Shown one piece after another: positions 1 through 6,396 of a stretch of DNA of 7,129 nucleotides (position 1 is the first letter of the stretch; each line of letters opens with the position of its first letter). The notes beneath the pieces were generated by a model. It was not told the DNA's origin. It made no database searches and saw only the letters and a list, made by a program, of their open reading frames with translations. Source of the stretch: an uncultured Clostridia bacterium (GTDB taxonomy: Bacteria > Bacillota > Clostridia > Christensenellales > Borkfalkiaceae); the NCBI GenBank assembly GCA_946628865.1, contig CAMOXE010000044.1:1-7129 (forward strand), in the 5' to 3' direction. Position numbers and translations under genes: made by a program.

Positions 1-9
1 CGGTTTTAA

Positions 10-483
10 TCATAAAAGAAAATCATTCAAAAAATTTTGGACGGGATTCCACAACAGAAGGAAGTGGAGATGGAGCCTCTGTTTCATTCCGAGCGAAAGC
101 GCCTTTACCGGCTTTTTGCCGACGTTGCCTAAACCGACAAACTCCAAAAGCCTGTTTATCTCTTCGTCGTCTGTCGGCGAGAGATATGAAAATCTCTTCA
201 TATTCTCGAACGCGCTCACGCCGTTATAGAGCGCAGGCTCTTCTATGAGCGACCCTATACGCTTACGCTCCGCCGAAAGATCCTCGCTGCCGAAGAGTTT
301 TATTCCGCCCGACGTCGGGAAAGTAAGCCCCAAAATAAGTTTTAGTAAACTCGTTTTGCCCGCGCCGTTTTTGCCTATCACACCGTAAATATCGCCTTTG
401 CGCACCTTAACGGATACGCCTTTTACCGCCGCCAAATCGCCGTATACCTTTAAAAGCGACTCGGTTTCTATCACGCATTCCAT
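10..483 (-). CDS. ABC transporter ATP-binding protein, BcrA/bacitracin-export type, truncated at window edge
   Basis: This is the N-terminal part of an ABC ATPase, which would power a membrane exporter from the cytoplasmic face. The Walker A motif GKNGAGKT lies at residues 37-44. The Q-loop region around residues 77-95 (IGSLIEEPALYNGVSAFENM) resembles the bacitracin/lantibiotic-resistance (BcrA-like) subfamily, and the signature LSLGMKQRL is at residues 129-137. The start is supported by AGGAGG (complement of 489-494), 6 nt upstream of the ATG. After residue 137 the family pattern breaks down. Only isolated matches remain (F141, L143-L144, N146-P147, F151-L152), Walker B is not recognisable, and a stop arrives at 157 residues where about 230-310 is usual. 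The damaged part lies within about 75 bp of the window start, so assembly or end-of-read error is as likely as a real pseudogene. The cognate permease is not in the window. The family call is confident; the C-terminus is not trustworthy. Confidence 0.8.
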   Translation of the reverse strand: MECVIETESLLKVYGDLAAVKGVSVKVRKGDIYGVIGKNGAGKTSLLKLILGLTFPTSGGIKLFGSEDLSAERKRIGSLIEEPALYNGVSAFENMKRFSYLSPTDDEEINRLLEFVGLGNVGKKPVKALSLGMKQRLHLHFLLLWNPVQNFLNDFLL

Positions 484-511
484 ATAAGCCTCCTAAGTTT
501 TTCTAATACAT

Positions 512-540
512 ATTATAATATTTTTTTATAATATAGGCAA
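512..540 (-). promoter_or_regulatory. Sigma-A-like promoter for the ABC gene
   Basis: On the minus strand TTGCCT (complement of 535-540) is followed after 17 nt by a perfect TATAAT (complement of 512-517), about 30 nt upstream of the ABC start codon. Spacing and the -10 are consensus and the -35 is a partial match. It lies back to back with the plus-strand operon promoter. Confidence 0.65.
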
Positions 541-557
541 GTAAATGGGCGTTTGCG

Positions 558-586
558 TTGACATTTTATTCTAAATATATTAAAAT
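558..586 (+). promoter_or_regulatory. Sigma-A-like promoter for the galactoside operon
   Basis: A perfect TTGACA (558-563) is followed by a 17-nt spacer and TAAAAT (581-586). The predicted transcript starts near 593, leaving a leader of about 35 nt before the symporter ATG. The -10 overlaps the left arm of an inverted repeat at 584-620, so a regulator bound there would be well placed to repress. Confidence 0.75.
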
Positions 587-620
587 ATTACTTATGGAGG
601 GTATTACTATAAGTAATATT
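584..620 (+). promoter_or_regulatory. Perfect 12-bp inverted repeat at -10 / 5' leader: probable operator or leader hairpin
   Basis: AATATTACTTAT (584-595) and ATAAGTAATATT (609-620) are perfect reverse complements around a 13-nt loop. The left arm begins inside the -10 box and the right arm ends 8 nt before the start codon. A dyad in this place upstream of a sugar operon is typical of an operator for a repressor, but no regulator gene is present to pair it with. Only part of the left arm would be transcribed if the start is near 593, which favours a DNA operator over an RNA hairpin. The loop holds GGAGGG (596-601). Confidence 0.55.
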
Positions 621-628
621 ACAGGAAA

Positions 629-2044
629 ATGAAGAGACTTTCAAAGAAACAAATGATCATTTTCGCTATAGGGCAATTCGGTTGGTCGCTCCTTAGCGGA
701 ATCATCAGCGCATGGCTCGTAACTATTTACTTGCCTACCGAAGAGGATATAGCCAAAGGCGCTATTCAGTACATCACGCCCGGGCTTGTTATCGGCGGAT
801 TTTTGACCGTACTCGGCTTAATTACGGCGCTTAGCAGAATTTTCGACGCGGTGACAGATCCGTTGATTGCGAGTTTAAGCGACAGAAGTAAGAATAAGCG
901 CGGCAGAAGAATACCGTTTATGCAATACGCCGCTATTCCGCTCGCCGTCGTCACGGTATTGTTGTTCTGGGCGCCGGTCGACAAGACCGACGGCGCGAAT
1001 ATCGCGTGGCTTTCGGTATTTATTATATTGTTCTATCTGTTTATGACGATGTACTGCACGCCGTATAACGCGCTCATATCGGAGTTCGGAAAAACTCAGG
1101 ACGACAGAATGTTCATATCCACCGCAATATCCTTGACTTTCTTTGCGGGAACGATGATTGCGTATACGCCGTTCGTATTCGCGGGTATGCTCCAAAGCGA
1201 GACGATATCGTTTAACTTAAGTTACAGAATCTGCTTTATCGTGCTTGCCGCGATAGCCGCGGTCGCGATGCTTATTCCGACGTTCCTTTTAAAGGAAAAG
1301 GAATTCGTGGATACCGCGCCGTCGAAATCGGATATGTTCAAGTCGCTCGCGGCGACGTTTAAAAACAAGGACTTCCGCGTGTTCGCAGGCTCGGATATAA
1401 TGTATTGGATAGGTCTTACGCTTTTCCAGACCGGACTTCCGTTCTTCGTAAAAGTTTCGATGGGCTTAGCGCCGAGCATGGTAATGGTATTTATGGGCGC
1501 GATGACGGTGCTTTCCGCGGCGATGTATCCGTTCGTAAACGGATTCGTCAAAAAGTACGGAAAGAAGAAACTCACTATCGCCGGATTTTTAGGACTTGCG
1601 ATAGCGTATCTCATAACTTCTATGATAAGCATTCTGACGTTTATACCGGGTATCGTTTACGGCGTTATAATCTGTATAGTCGCGGCGTTCCCGATGGCTC
1701 TGCTCGGAATTATTCCGCAGTCGATAGTCGCGGACGTTGCCGAGGCGGACGGTATCGAAACCGGCGAAAACCGCGAGGGTATGTTCTTTGCGGCGAGGAC
1801 TTTCGCGATGAAATGGGGACAAGCGATAGCGATGCTCGTGTTTACCTCGCTTTCTATCGTCGGAAACGCGCAAAAGGTCGGAAACGAAATAGTTCCGTCC
1901 AAACTCGGACTTACTATCGTTGCGTTCGCGGCGGTGTTGTTCTGCGTTTTAGGCGCGGTAATACTCGCGCTGTATAACGAGAAGAAAGTTATGAAAACCA
2001 TAGCGAAAACTCCCGACGAGGCGGGAAAGGCAGAGGCGGAATAA
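629..2044 (+). CDS. GPH-family sugar:cation symporter (MFS), probable alpha-galactoside transporter
   Basis: This is an integral membrane transporter of the glycoside-pentoside-hexuronide (GPH/MelB/LacS) family, coupling sugar uptake to Na+ or H+. At 471 aa it has the usual length without a LacS-type IIA tail. About twelve hydrophobic segments can be seen (for example roughly 8-34, 100-116, 125-147, 161-186, 200-221, 315-337, 340-365, 395-412 and 425-448). The family signature is at residues 73-94: D73, D77, D85 and the basic RGRR at 91-94. PYNALISE (145-152) and GENREG (379-384) are further family-typical loops. The start at 629 is forced by an in-frame stop at 614-616. Its ribosome binding site is weak (ACAGG), because the better GGAGGG at 596-601 is too far upstream. 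It is first in the operon, 2 nt before an alpha-galactosidase, so an alpha-galactoside such as melibiose or raffinose is the inferred substrate; a beta-glycoside or pentose oligomer is not excluded. Confidence 0.88.
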   Translation: MKRLSKKQMIIFAIGQFGWSLLSGIISAWLVTIYLPTEEDIAKGAIQYITPGLVIGGFLTVLGLITALSRIFDAVTDPLIASLSDRSKNKRGRRIPFMQYAAIPLAVVTVLLFWAPVDKTDGANIAWLSVFIILFYLFMTMYCTPYNALISEFGKTQDDRMFISTAISLTFFAGTMIAYTPFVFAGMLQSETISFNLSYRICFIVLAAIAAVAMLIPTFLLKEKEFVDTAPSKSDMFKSLAATFKNKDFRVFAGSDIMYWIGLTLFQTGLPFFVKVSMGLAPSMVMVFMGAMTVLSAAMYPFVNGFVKKYGKKKLTIAGFLGLAIAYLITSMISILTFIPGIVYGVIICIVAAFPMALLGIIPQSIVADVAEADGIETGENREGMFFAARTFAMKWGQAIAMLVFTSLSIVGNAQKVGNEIVPSKLGLTIVAFAAVLFCVLGAVILALYNEKKVMKTIAKTPDEAGKAEAE

Positions 2045-2046
2045 GC

Positions 2047-3693
2047 ATGAACTTCGGTTTATTCTATAAAAATTCCTGGGGAAAAGATAAACGGCTGGAC
2101 GGAGCGGAAAACGAGGACGTCGTTCTCGAAGTCAAAGACGACGGGAAAAGGCGCACCGTAACGCTGAAAGCCAAAAAGCCGATTTCTTTGAACTCGTATT
2201 TCGAGACGGGGTATAAATTTACCCCGTCCGCCGATTATACGCCCGATCCGAAAGGCGATCTGTATTTTATGAACGGATACCAGTCCTGGACGGATACGCG
2301 CGAATTCTACGGCGACGCTCAAGAAAAAAACGTAAAGCGGCTGCCGAAAGCGCTCGTGAAGAGATTTGCTTTCGACCGCTACGGCGACGCGACTTTTTAC
2401 GAATACGACAAACGCGTTCTTCACGGCTACGATATTTTTTACGTTAAAGGCTCGCTCGGCGCGTTTATTTTAAACCTCAATTATAAAAACGCCTATTTGA
2501 TAGCGGAACTCGTGCGAAAGGAAGGTACTCTTTCACTTTCGAGCGATCTTAGCGGCAAAAGCCTCTCCGCCGGCGAAGAGTTTATCGCGGCGGACTACGC
2601 ATACGCTCCCGACTATAAAAGCGGGATTGACGTTTTGGACGAATATTTCCCGAAAAAGCGCGTGGAAAAGATATTCGGATACACGTCTTGGTACAACTAC
2701 TACCAAAACGTGAACGAAGAAATTCTTCTCCGCGACCTGTCCGCGCTCGACGAAAGGTTTAACCTCTTCCAGATAGACGACGGCTACGAAACTTTCGTAG
2801 GGGATTGGCTGAGCGTAGACGAGGCAAAATTCCCGCGCGGGCTGAAACCGATCGCGGACGCCGCGCACGAAAAGGGGTTTAAGGCGGGAATCTGGCTTGC
2901 GCCGTTCGTGGCGGAAGAAAAGAGCGAAACCTTTAAAAATCACCCGGAGTGGTTTAAAAAAGGCGAGGACGGTCAGCCCGTTAAATGCGGCTCGAATTGG
3001 AGCGGGTTTTACGCGCTCGACCTCGAAAACGAAGAAGTAAAAGAATATATTAAAACTTGCCTTACCGCTTACGCGGATATGGGGTTCGACTTTTTCAAAC
3101 TCGACTTCCTCTACGCCGCAAACCTGCCCGAATACAGCGGAAAAACGCGCAGCGAAGCGGCGGAATACGCCTACGCGTTTTTAAGAGAGGTCTTAAAGGA
3201 CAAACTGATATTAGGTTGCGGCGCGACGGTTTTTAACGCGATAGACAAGTTCGATTATTTAAGGGTAGGTCCGGACGTATCACTCGAATTCGACGACGTA
3301 TGGTTTATGCGGCTTATGCACCGCGAGAGAATATCCACTAAGGTTACAATTCAAAACACCGTTTACAGAAGTCTGTTCGACGGCAGGTTTTTCGGAAACG
3401 ATCCGGACGTATTTCTCCTCCGCGACGACAACATAAAACTTACCGAAAAGAACAAAGAGGCGCTACTTACCTTAAACGCGCTGTTCGGCAGCGTGCTTAT
3501 GACGTCGGACGACATAGCGCTTTACGACGAGAAAAAGCGCGAAAAATTATCCGCGGCGCTCGACCTTTTTTACGGCGCGACGGTAAAAGATTATTACAGA
3601 AAAGATACCGAAATAACTGTTATATACGATTTGGGCGGAAAGACGCATAAGTTGGTCTATAACACCGAAAAGGGGGAAATTTATGAAAGATAA
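2047..3693 (+). CDS. Alpha-galactosidase, GH36 (compact Thermotoga GalA-like type)
   Basis: This is a cytoplasmic enzyme predicted to release terminal alpha-linked galactose from imported oligosaccharides. At 548 aa it matches the compact GH36 form typified by Thermotoga maritima GalA, not the roughly 700-aa form. Residues 1-200 form the N-terminal beta-sandwich, including FMNGYQSW (74-81). A (beta/alpha)8 barrel follows, with GYTSWYNYY (211-219), IDDGYE (243-248), GDW (252-254) and GIWLAPF (281-287). FFKLDFLYA (349-357) carries the expected nucleophile D353. ILGCGA (388-393) precedes RVGPD (406-410), which carries the expected acid/base D410. NDPDVFLLR (451-459) is a late barrel motif. No signal peptide is visible. 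The start follows the symporter stop by 2 nt and the gene overlaps the next by 11 nt, indicating one transcript and coupled translation. Family and catalytic residues are confident; the preferred substrate is inferred. Confidence 0.92.
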   Translation: MNFGLFYKNSWGKDKRLDGAENEDVVLEVKDDGKRRTVTLKAKKPISLNSYFETGYKFTPSADYTPDPKGDLYFMNGYQSWTDTREFYGDAQEKNVKRLPKALVKRFAFDRYGDATFYEYDKRVLHGYDIFYVKGSLGAFILNLNYKNAYLIAELVRKEGTLSLSSDLSGKSLSAGEEFIAADYAYAPDYKSGIDVLDEYFPKKRVEKIFGYTSWYNYYQNVNEEILLRDLSALDERFNLFQIDDGYETFVGDWLSVDEAKFPRGLKPIADAAHEKGFKAGIWLAPFVAEEKSETFKNHPEWFKKGEDGQPVKCGSNWSGFYALDLENEEVKEYIKTCLTAYADMGFDFFKLDFLYAANLPEYSGKTRSEAAEYAYAFLREVLKDKLILGCGATVFNAIDKFDYLRVGPDVSLEFDDVWFMRLMHRERISTKVTIQNTVYRSLFDGRFFGNDPDVFLLRDDNIKLTEKNKEALLTLNALFGSVLMTSDDIALYDEKKREKLSAALDLFYGATVKDYYRKDTEITVIYDLGGKTHKLVYNTEKGEIYER

Positions 3694-5122
3694 AACGAGT
3701 AAAATATTCGGCAACGCGATAGACGCGAAAACCGTAAAACAAGCGGAAAAGTCCAAGGCGAAGTATATTAAAAAGTACGGCGACGACTCTGAAAAAGATT
3801 ACAAACTCTCTTTTAAAGACATCCCCGTTCTGGATTTTATCGGCGCTAAGCAGATAGTTTTCGGCGAGGAAAACGAAAAGATGGACGAAAAGGCGCTCGT
3901 CGTCGGGAATATCCGCATGGGTTTCGGACACTACAGAATATCCATTGCCATGGCGTCTTGCGCGGCGGCGCTCGGGTATAAGCCGTATTGGCTCGACCTT
4001 GCCTCGTTCGACGCGACCGGCTCGAAAATGATTCGCGAGCAGAACGATATGTATTCACTTGCGTCGAGAATATCGCAAAAATCGAAACTCTTCAACAAGT
4101 TGATTTGGGAGCCGCTTAACAGCGAGGGCTTTAAAAAGATAACCTATAACGCGAAAGACCAGAAAAACAGCGAACTGCTCGTCCCGATATTTAAAAACCT
4201 GCCGAAAGACGTGCCGTATATCGCGACGCACGTCTGGCCGAGCCAAGGCGCTATACACGCGGGGCTTACTCGCGTCGTAAACGCCATACCCGACAACTGG
4301 CCTATGGGACTGCACCTCTCCGAGGGCGCTATACACGCCGTGCAAACGCCGTTTGCCTATCTCGGATATAAGACTTTGGACGGGTTCTCGAAGAATATGC
4401 TGAGCGGTATTCCCGAAAGCGAACTGAAAATGGTAGGAAGGTTTATCGACCACGAACTTTTAGTCGATTTGGAAAGCGACAACGCGAGAAGAAAGGCGAG
4501 AATAAACGGCGGCAAGCCGCTCAGAATTTTAATGACCGTCGGCGGCGCGGGCGCGGGGTTCGATATGTTCGCGGCTATGGTCAAGCACTTGCTCCCATAC
4601 GTCGAAAACAAGAAAGTGGCGCTGTTTATCAATTTCGGCGACCACGAAAACGTATACGAAAAACTCGTCGAAAAAATCGGCGAAGTGCCTTGCAAAAAGT
4701 TCTTTAACGACTACGACGGGCTTAAAACTCTCGTTTCCGATATTAAAGACGGCGACGCCGAGGGCGTTTACGCTATTTGCAACAGCGATATTTTCTGCGC
4801 GGTGTACTCGACGAATCTCTTGATGCCCGTATGCGATCTGCTCGTTACGAAACCGAGCGAACTCGCGTATTATCCTATCCCGAAGATATTTATGAAACAC
4901 ATCGGCGGACACGAAGTCTACGGCGCGATAAACGGCAGAGAGGTGGGCGACTCTTTAAACGAATACCCGAAAGCGAAAAAAATAAACGCTATGCTCGATA
5001 AAGTCCTTTCGGACAAAGAGATTATTCCGCACCTTTGCGACAGAATAGACGAACTCAAAAAACAAGGCTATTACGACGGCGGCTATAACTGCGTCAAATT
5101 AGCGGTGGGAGAAAAAGCGTGA
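3683..5122 (+). CDS. GT-B-like putative glycosyltransferase (MurG/MGDG-synthase-like), substrate unknown
   Basis: I recognise the fold type but not the function. Residues 71-106 begin with a beta-strand then GNIRMGFGHYRIS (G80-F81-G82-H83), resembling the Gly-rich loop of MurG/MGDG-synthase-type (GT28-like) enzymes. Residues 281-292 (RILMTVGGAGAG) look like the start of the second Rossmann domain. DLLVTKPSELAYYP (385-398) resembles the nucleotide-sugar-binding loop 'DLxxxKPGG..' of that superfamily, but with S-E in place of G-G. An extra charged stretch of about 65 residues precedes the fold. No signal peptide or clear membrane helix is seen. GAIHA occurs twice (189-193, 215-219), encoded by a 14-bp direct repeat (4247-4260, 4325-4338). 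The ATG follows GGGGGA and overlaps the alpha-galactosidase end by 11 nt. A role in moving a sugar within the galactoside pathway or onto a lipid is only inference. Confidence 0.6.
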   Translation: MKDKTSKIFGNAIDAKTVKQAEKSKAKYIKKYGDDSEKDYKLSFKDIPVLDFIGAKQIVFGEENEKMDEKALVVGNIRMGFGHYRISIAMASCAAALGYKPYWLDLASFDATGSKMIREQNDMYSLASRISQKSKLFNKLIWEPLNSEGFKKITYNAKDQKNSELLVPIFKNLPKDVPYIATHVWPSQGAIHAGLTRVVNAIPDNWPMGLHLSEGAIHAVQTPFAYLGYKTLDGFSKNMLSGIPESELKMVGRFIDHELLVDLESDNARRKARINGGKPLRILMTVGGAGAGFDMFAAMVKHLLPYVENKKVALFINFGDHENVYEKLVEKIGEVPCKKFFNDYDGLKTLVSDIKDGDAEGVYAICNSDIFCAVYSTNLLMPVCDLLVTKPSELAYYPIPKIFMKHIGGHEVYGAINGREVGDSLNEYPKAKKINAMLDKVLSDKEIIPHLCDRIDELKKQGYYDGGYNCVKLAVGEKA

Positions 5123-5358
5123 TACACTCGCTCTCGGGAGGCGTGATAAAGGGCGGCGGCTCGCACAGAATCGTTAAGGCGGGCGGGCGTTGGTTTTTAT
5201 CCGACGAATTTGCGGTTTCCGTCGGCGATACGGTGCTGGTCGAGATAGACGGTAAAATTACAAAAGAAAAAGTTTCGGACGTTAAAATCGTAGACGAAAC
5301 GATTTCGCCTATACGCATAAAATTTGCGCCGAGCGTTATAAACGTAGCGTTCGATTGA
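5119..5358 (+). CDS. Small conserved-looking protein of unknown function (79 aa), last gene of operon
   Basis: I do not recognise this protein. It starts with GTG at 5119 inside the stop of the preceding gene (GTGA overlap of 4 nt), with GGGAG (5107-5111) 7 nt upstream, so translation is probably coupled. The sequence alternates short hydrophobic strands with glycines (GGVIKGGG near 7-14, AGGRWFLSD near 21-29, VSVGDTVLVEIDG near 33-45) and ends IRIKFAPSVINVAFD. This suggests a small all-beta barrel, SH3- or ribosomal-protein-like. There is no signal peptide or membrane helix. Codon use and GC match the rest of the operon. It may be a partner subunit of the GT-B-like protein, because the two are translationally coupled. 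It is followed after 25 nt by an intrinsic terminator. Confidence 0.6.
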   Translation: MIHSLSGGVIKGGGSHRIVKAGGRWFLSDEFAVSVGDTVLVEIDGKITKEKVSDVKIVDETISPIRIKFAPSVINVAFD

Positions 5359-5383
5359 TTAAAAATCGGCAACGTATTAAGTC

Positions 5384-5430
5384 AAGCGGCTTTACCTGCA
5401 AAAGCAGGTAACGCCGCTTTGTTTAAATTT
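5384..5430 (+). terminator. Intrinsic terminator of the galactoside operon
   Basis: A 16-nt arm (5384-5399) pairs with 5404-5419 around an AAAA loop, with a single mismatch (T at 5391), followed by a T-rich run to 5433. It lies 25 nt after the last operon gene. It is the left part of a 90-bp repeat whose second copy is at 6352-6441, where it ends the coat genes. Confidence 0.85.
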
Positions 5431-5469
5431 TTATTTATGCTCGCCGCAACCGAACCCGCCCGCCGATTT
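5431..5469 (-). pseudogene. Relic 3' end of a spore-coat-type gene (C-terminal tail only)
   Basis: Reading leftward, these codons give K-S-A-G-G-F-G-C-G-E-H-K then TAA at 5431-5433. The equivalent stretch in the second repeat (6401-6437) gives K-T-A-G-G-F-V-C-G-E-H-K-stop. Homology to the second copy stops at 5473, and further upstream on the minus strand there is only AT-rich sequence, so just a dozen codons of the gene survive. The coat assignment rests on the second copy lying at the end of a CotF-like gene. It is a remnant, not an expressed gene. Confidence 0.5.
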
Positions 5470-5500
5470 TATTATAAATTTTAAATATTTTTTCTAACGG

Positions 5501-5529
5501 TTGACTTATATTTGAAAACGATATATAAT
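5501..5529 (+). promoter_or_regulatory. Near-consensus sigma-A promoter driving the structured RNA / SLOG unit
   Basis: TTGACT (5501-5506), a 17-nt spacer and a perfect TATAAT (5524-5529). The predicted start is near 5536. No reading frame begins shortly after it; the next gene starts almost 290 nt downstream and two strong hairpins lie between, so the immediate product is an RNA. Confidence 0.75.
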
Positions 5530-5535
5530 TTACTT

Positions 5536-5762
5536 ACCACATTTTTCCTATTTAATAAAAATCAGGCTATCGACGGCATTGTTACGTCTATCTTTTTGTG
5601 TAATGGATATAATTCCGGTAGAATTATATCCTGTACGTTTATAAATCCATTGCATGAAAAGAGTAATCTTTGTCGGCGATAGTGTAAACGGGAAAAGTGT
5701 GGTAACTTGCGTAAGGGTATAATCTGCATTTGCCGTTCCGCAAGGGGCGGCATCTTTTTTAA
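5536..5762 (+). ncRNA. Predicted structured non-coding RNA, about 225 nt, family unknown
   Basis: The stretch has its own promoter and its own intrinsic terminator and folds extensively. A closing helix joins the 5' end (5534-5540, TTACCAC) to 5699-5705 (GTGGTAA). Inside it, 5567-5577 pairs with 5672-5682 (10 of 11 positions), 5581-5585 with 5663-5667, and 5600-5608 with 5645-5653 (9 bp). The tip is a perfect 11-bp hairpin, 5605-5615 with 5621-5631 and loop CGGTA. The tip hairpin and the 5600-5608 helix share four bases, so two conformations compete. I see no match to a riboswitch class I know. It may be a free small RNA or the leader of the SLOG gene. Minus-strand frames across it consist largely of hairpin sequence and are not credible genes. 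Confidence 0.55.
5731..5760 (+). terminator. Intrinsic terminator ending the predicted RNA
   Basis: The stem 5731-5739 / 5744-5752 (9 pairs including two G-U) is closed by a GCAA tetraloop and followed by ATC and six T (5755-5760). It is GC-rich and compact, and lies upstream of the SLOG start codon, so most transcripts from 5501 should stop here unless readthrough is regulated. Confidence 0.8.
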
Positions 5763-5764
5763 AT

Positions 5765-5806
5765 AAAATAGCCGCTTTATCAATAAATATATAAAGTGGC
5801 TGTTTT
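5765..5806 (+). promoter_or_regulatory. Long hairpin immediately upstream of the SLOG gene (second terminator or translational switch)
   Basis: Sixteen consecutive pairs (5765-5780 with 5791-5806, two G-U) enclose a 10-nt loop. The A-run on the left and T-run on the right make it a possible bidirectional terminator. CCGCTTT at 5772-5778, in the left arm, can instead pair with AAAGCGG at 5810-5816, which abuts the ribosome binding site GGAGAG (5815-5820). This gives two exclusive folds that could control translation. Confidence 0.55.
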
Positions 5807-5823
5807 GCCAAAGCGGAGAGAAA

Positions 5824-6285
5824 ATGCTTAATGATATTTTTAGAGTGTCCTTCATAGGACATAGAGAAGTTGAAAATTTTGTTCATATCGAAGAAGAACT
5901 CGAAAACATTGTTAGGATATTGATAGAGACTAAAGAATATGTTGAATTTTATATAGGAAGAAACGGAGAGTTTGACGTTTTAGCGGCGTCTGCAATAAAA
6001 AGAGCGCAAAAGGATTATGGAAAGGAAAACAGTTTGCTAATTTTGGTAATTCCGTATTATGTAGCGCATATAAAAGATTATGAAAAGTATTATGATGAAG
6101 TTTTATATCCGGAAGAATTGTACAACGTACATTATAAAAGTGCAATAAAGAAAAGAAACGAGTGGTTTGTAAACAATACCGATATGTTAGTTGCTTTCGT
6201 AGAAAGGAACTATGGAGGAGCATATAAGTGTTTTCGACAAGCGAAAGAAAAAGGTCTGAGGATAATTAATTTATACAAACAATAA
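5824..6285 (+). CDS. SLOG-superfamily (YpsA/DUF1273-like) putative nucleotide-binding protein
   Basis: This is a 153-aa cytoplasmic protein without signal peptide or membrane segment. A beta-strand leads into SFIGHRE (9-15), the GHR element typical of the DUF1273/YpsA branch of the SLOG Rossmann-like superfamily. GRNGEFDVLAASA (45-57) matches the family's second glycine-rich loop with a conserved D51. LLILVIPYY (71-79) is a central strand. The region 118-135 (NTDMLVAFVERNYGGAY) and the helix after it match the last phosphate-binding part of the fold. Known SLOG proteins bind nucleotides or nucleotide-derived ligands; no specific ligand can be named here. The gene is visibly AT-richer than its neighbours (about one third GC by eye), indicating a different origin. 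GGAGAG lies very close to the ATG (3 nt from its end). It is flanked by duplicated terminators. Defence or stress roles reported for other SLOG proteins are only a possible analogy. Confidence 0.7.
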   Translation: MLNDIFRVSFIGHREVENFVHIEEELENIVRILIETKEYVEFYIGRNGEFDVLAASAIKRAQKDYGKENSLLILVIPYYVAHIKDYEKYYDEVLYPEELYNVHYKSAIKKRNEWFVNNTDMLVAFVERNYGGAYKCFRQAKEKGLRIINLYKQ

Positions 6286-6351
6286 AAGCGAAGAAAAGGT
6301 CGCATTAAAAACTTGTTACCCGTAACGACGGATAAAAAATTTCATTAAACA

Positions 6352-6396
6352 AAGCGGCGTTACCGGCAAAAGCAGGTAACGCCGCTTTGTTTAAAT
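6352..6396. terminator. Bidirectional intrinsic terminator between the SLOG gene and the coat genes
   Basis: Arms 6352-6367 and 6372-6387 pair over 15 of 16 positions around an AAAA loop, with the mismatch at G6365 near the loop. The plus side is followed by TGTTTAAATTTTT, a good U-tract for the SLOG transcript. The minus side has the shorter TGTTTAAT. It serves two converging transcripts. Confidence 0.8.

Larger units (their letters stand above)
5384..5473. repeat. Direct repeat copy 1 (terminator plus relic coat-gene tail)
   Basis: Matches 6352-6441 at a constant offset of 968 with 5 mismatches in 90 positions (5391, 5397, 5450, 5455, 5466). The central 52 bp (5398-5449) are identical. The repeat contains the terminator hairpin and the 3' codons of a minus-strand gene. 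Each copy has a different single mismatch in its hairpin arm, so both appear to descend from one perfect 16-bp stem. Confidence 0.9.

Noticed and set aside
4247..4338. 14-bp direct repeat inside the GT-B-like gene
   Set aside because: Both copies are in frame and encode GAIHA within a protein that reads continuously; most likely a small internal sequence echo without separate function.
5534..5705. Retron-like ncRNA (paired 5' end and long internal hairpin arm)
   Set aside because: No reverse transcriptase gene is present in the window, and the 7-bp closing helix alone is not diagnostic.
5548..5886. Minus-strand open frame of 112 codons across the promoter-RNA-SLOG leader
   Set aside because: Much of it is encoded by the hairpins and terminator, it overlaps the SLOG start, it has no ribosome binding site I can see and no recognisable domain.
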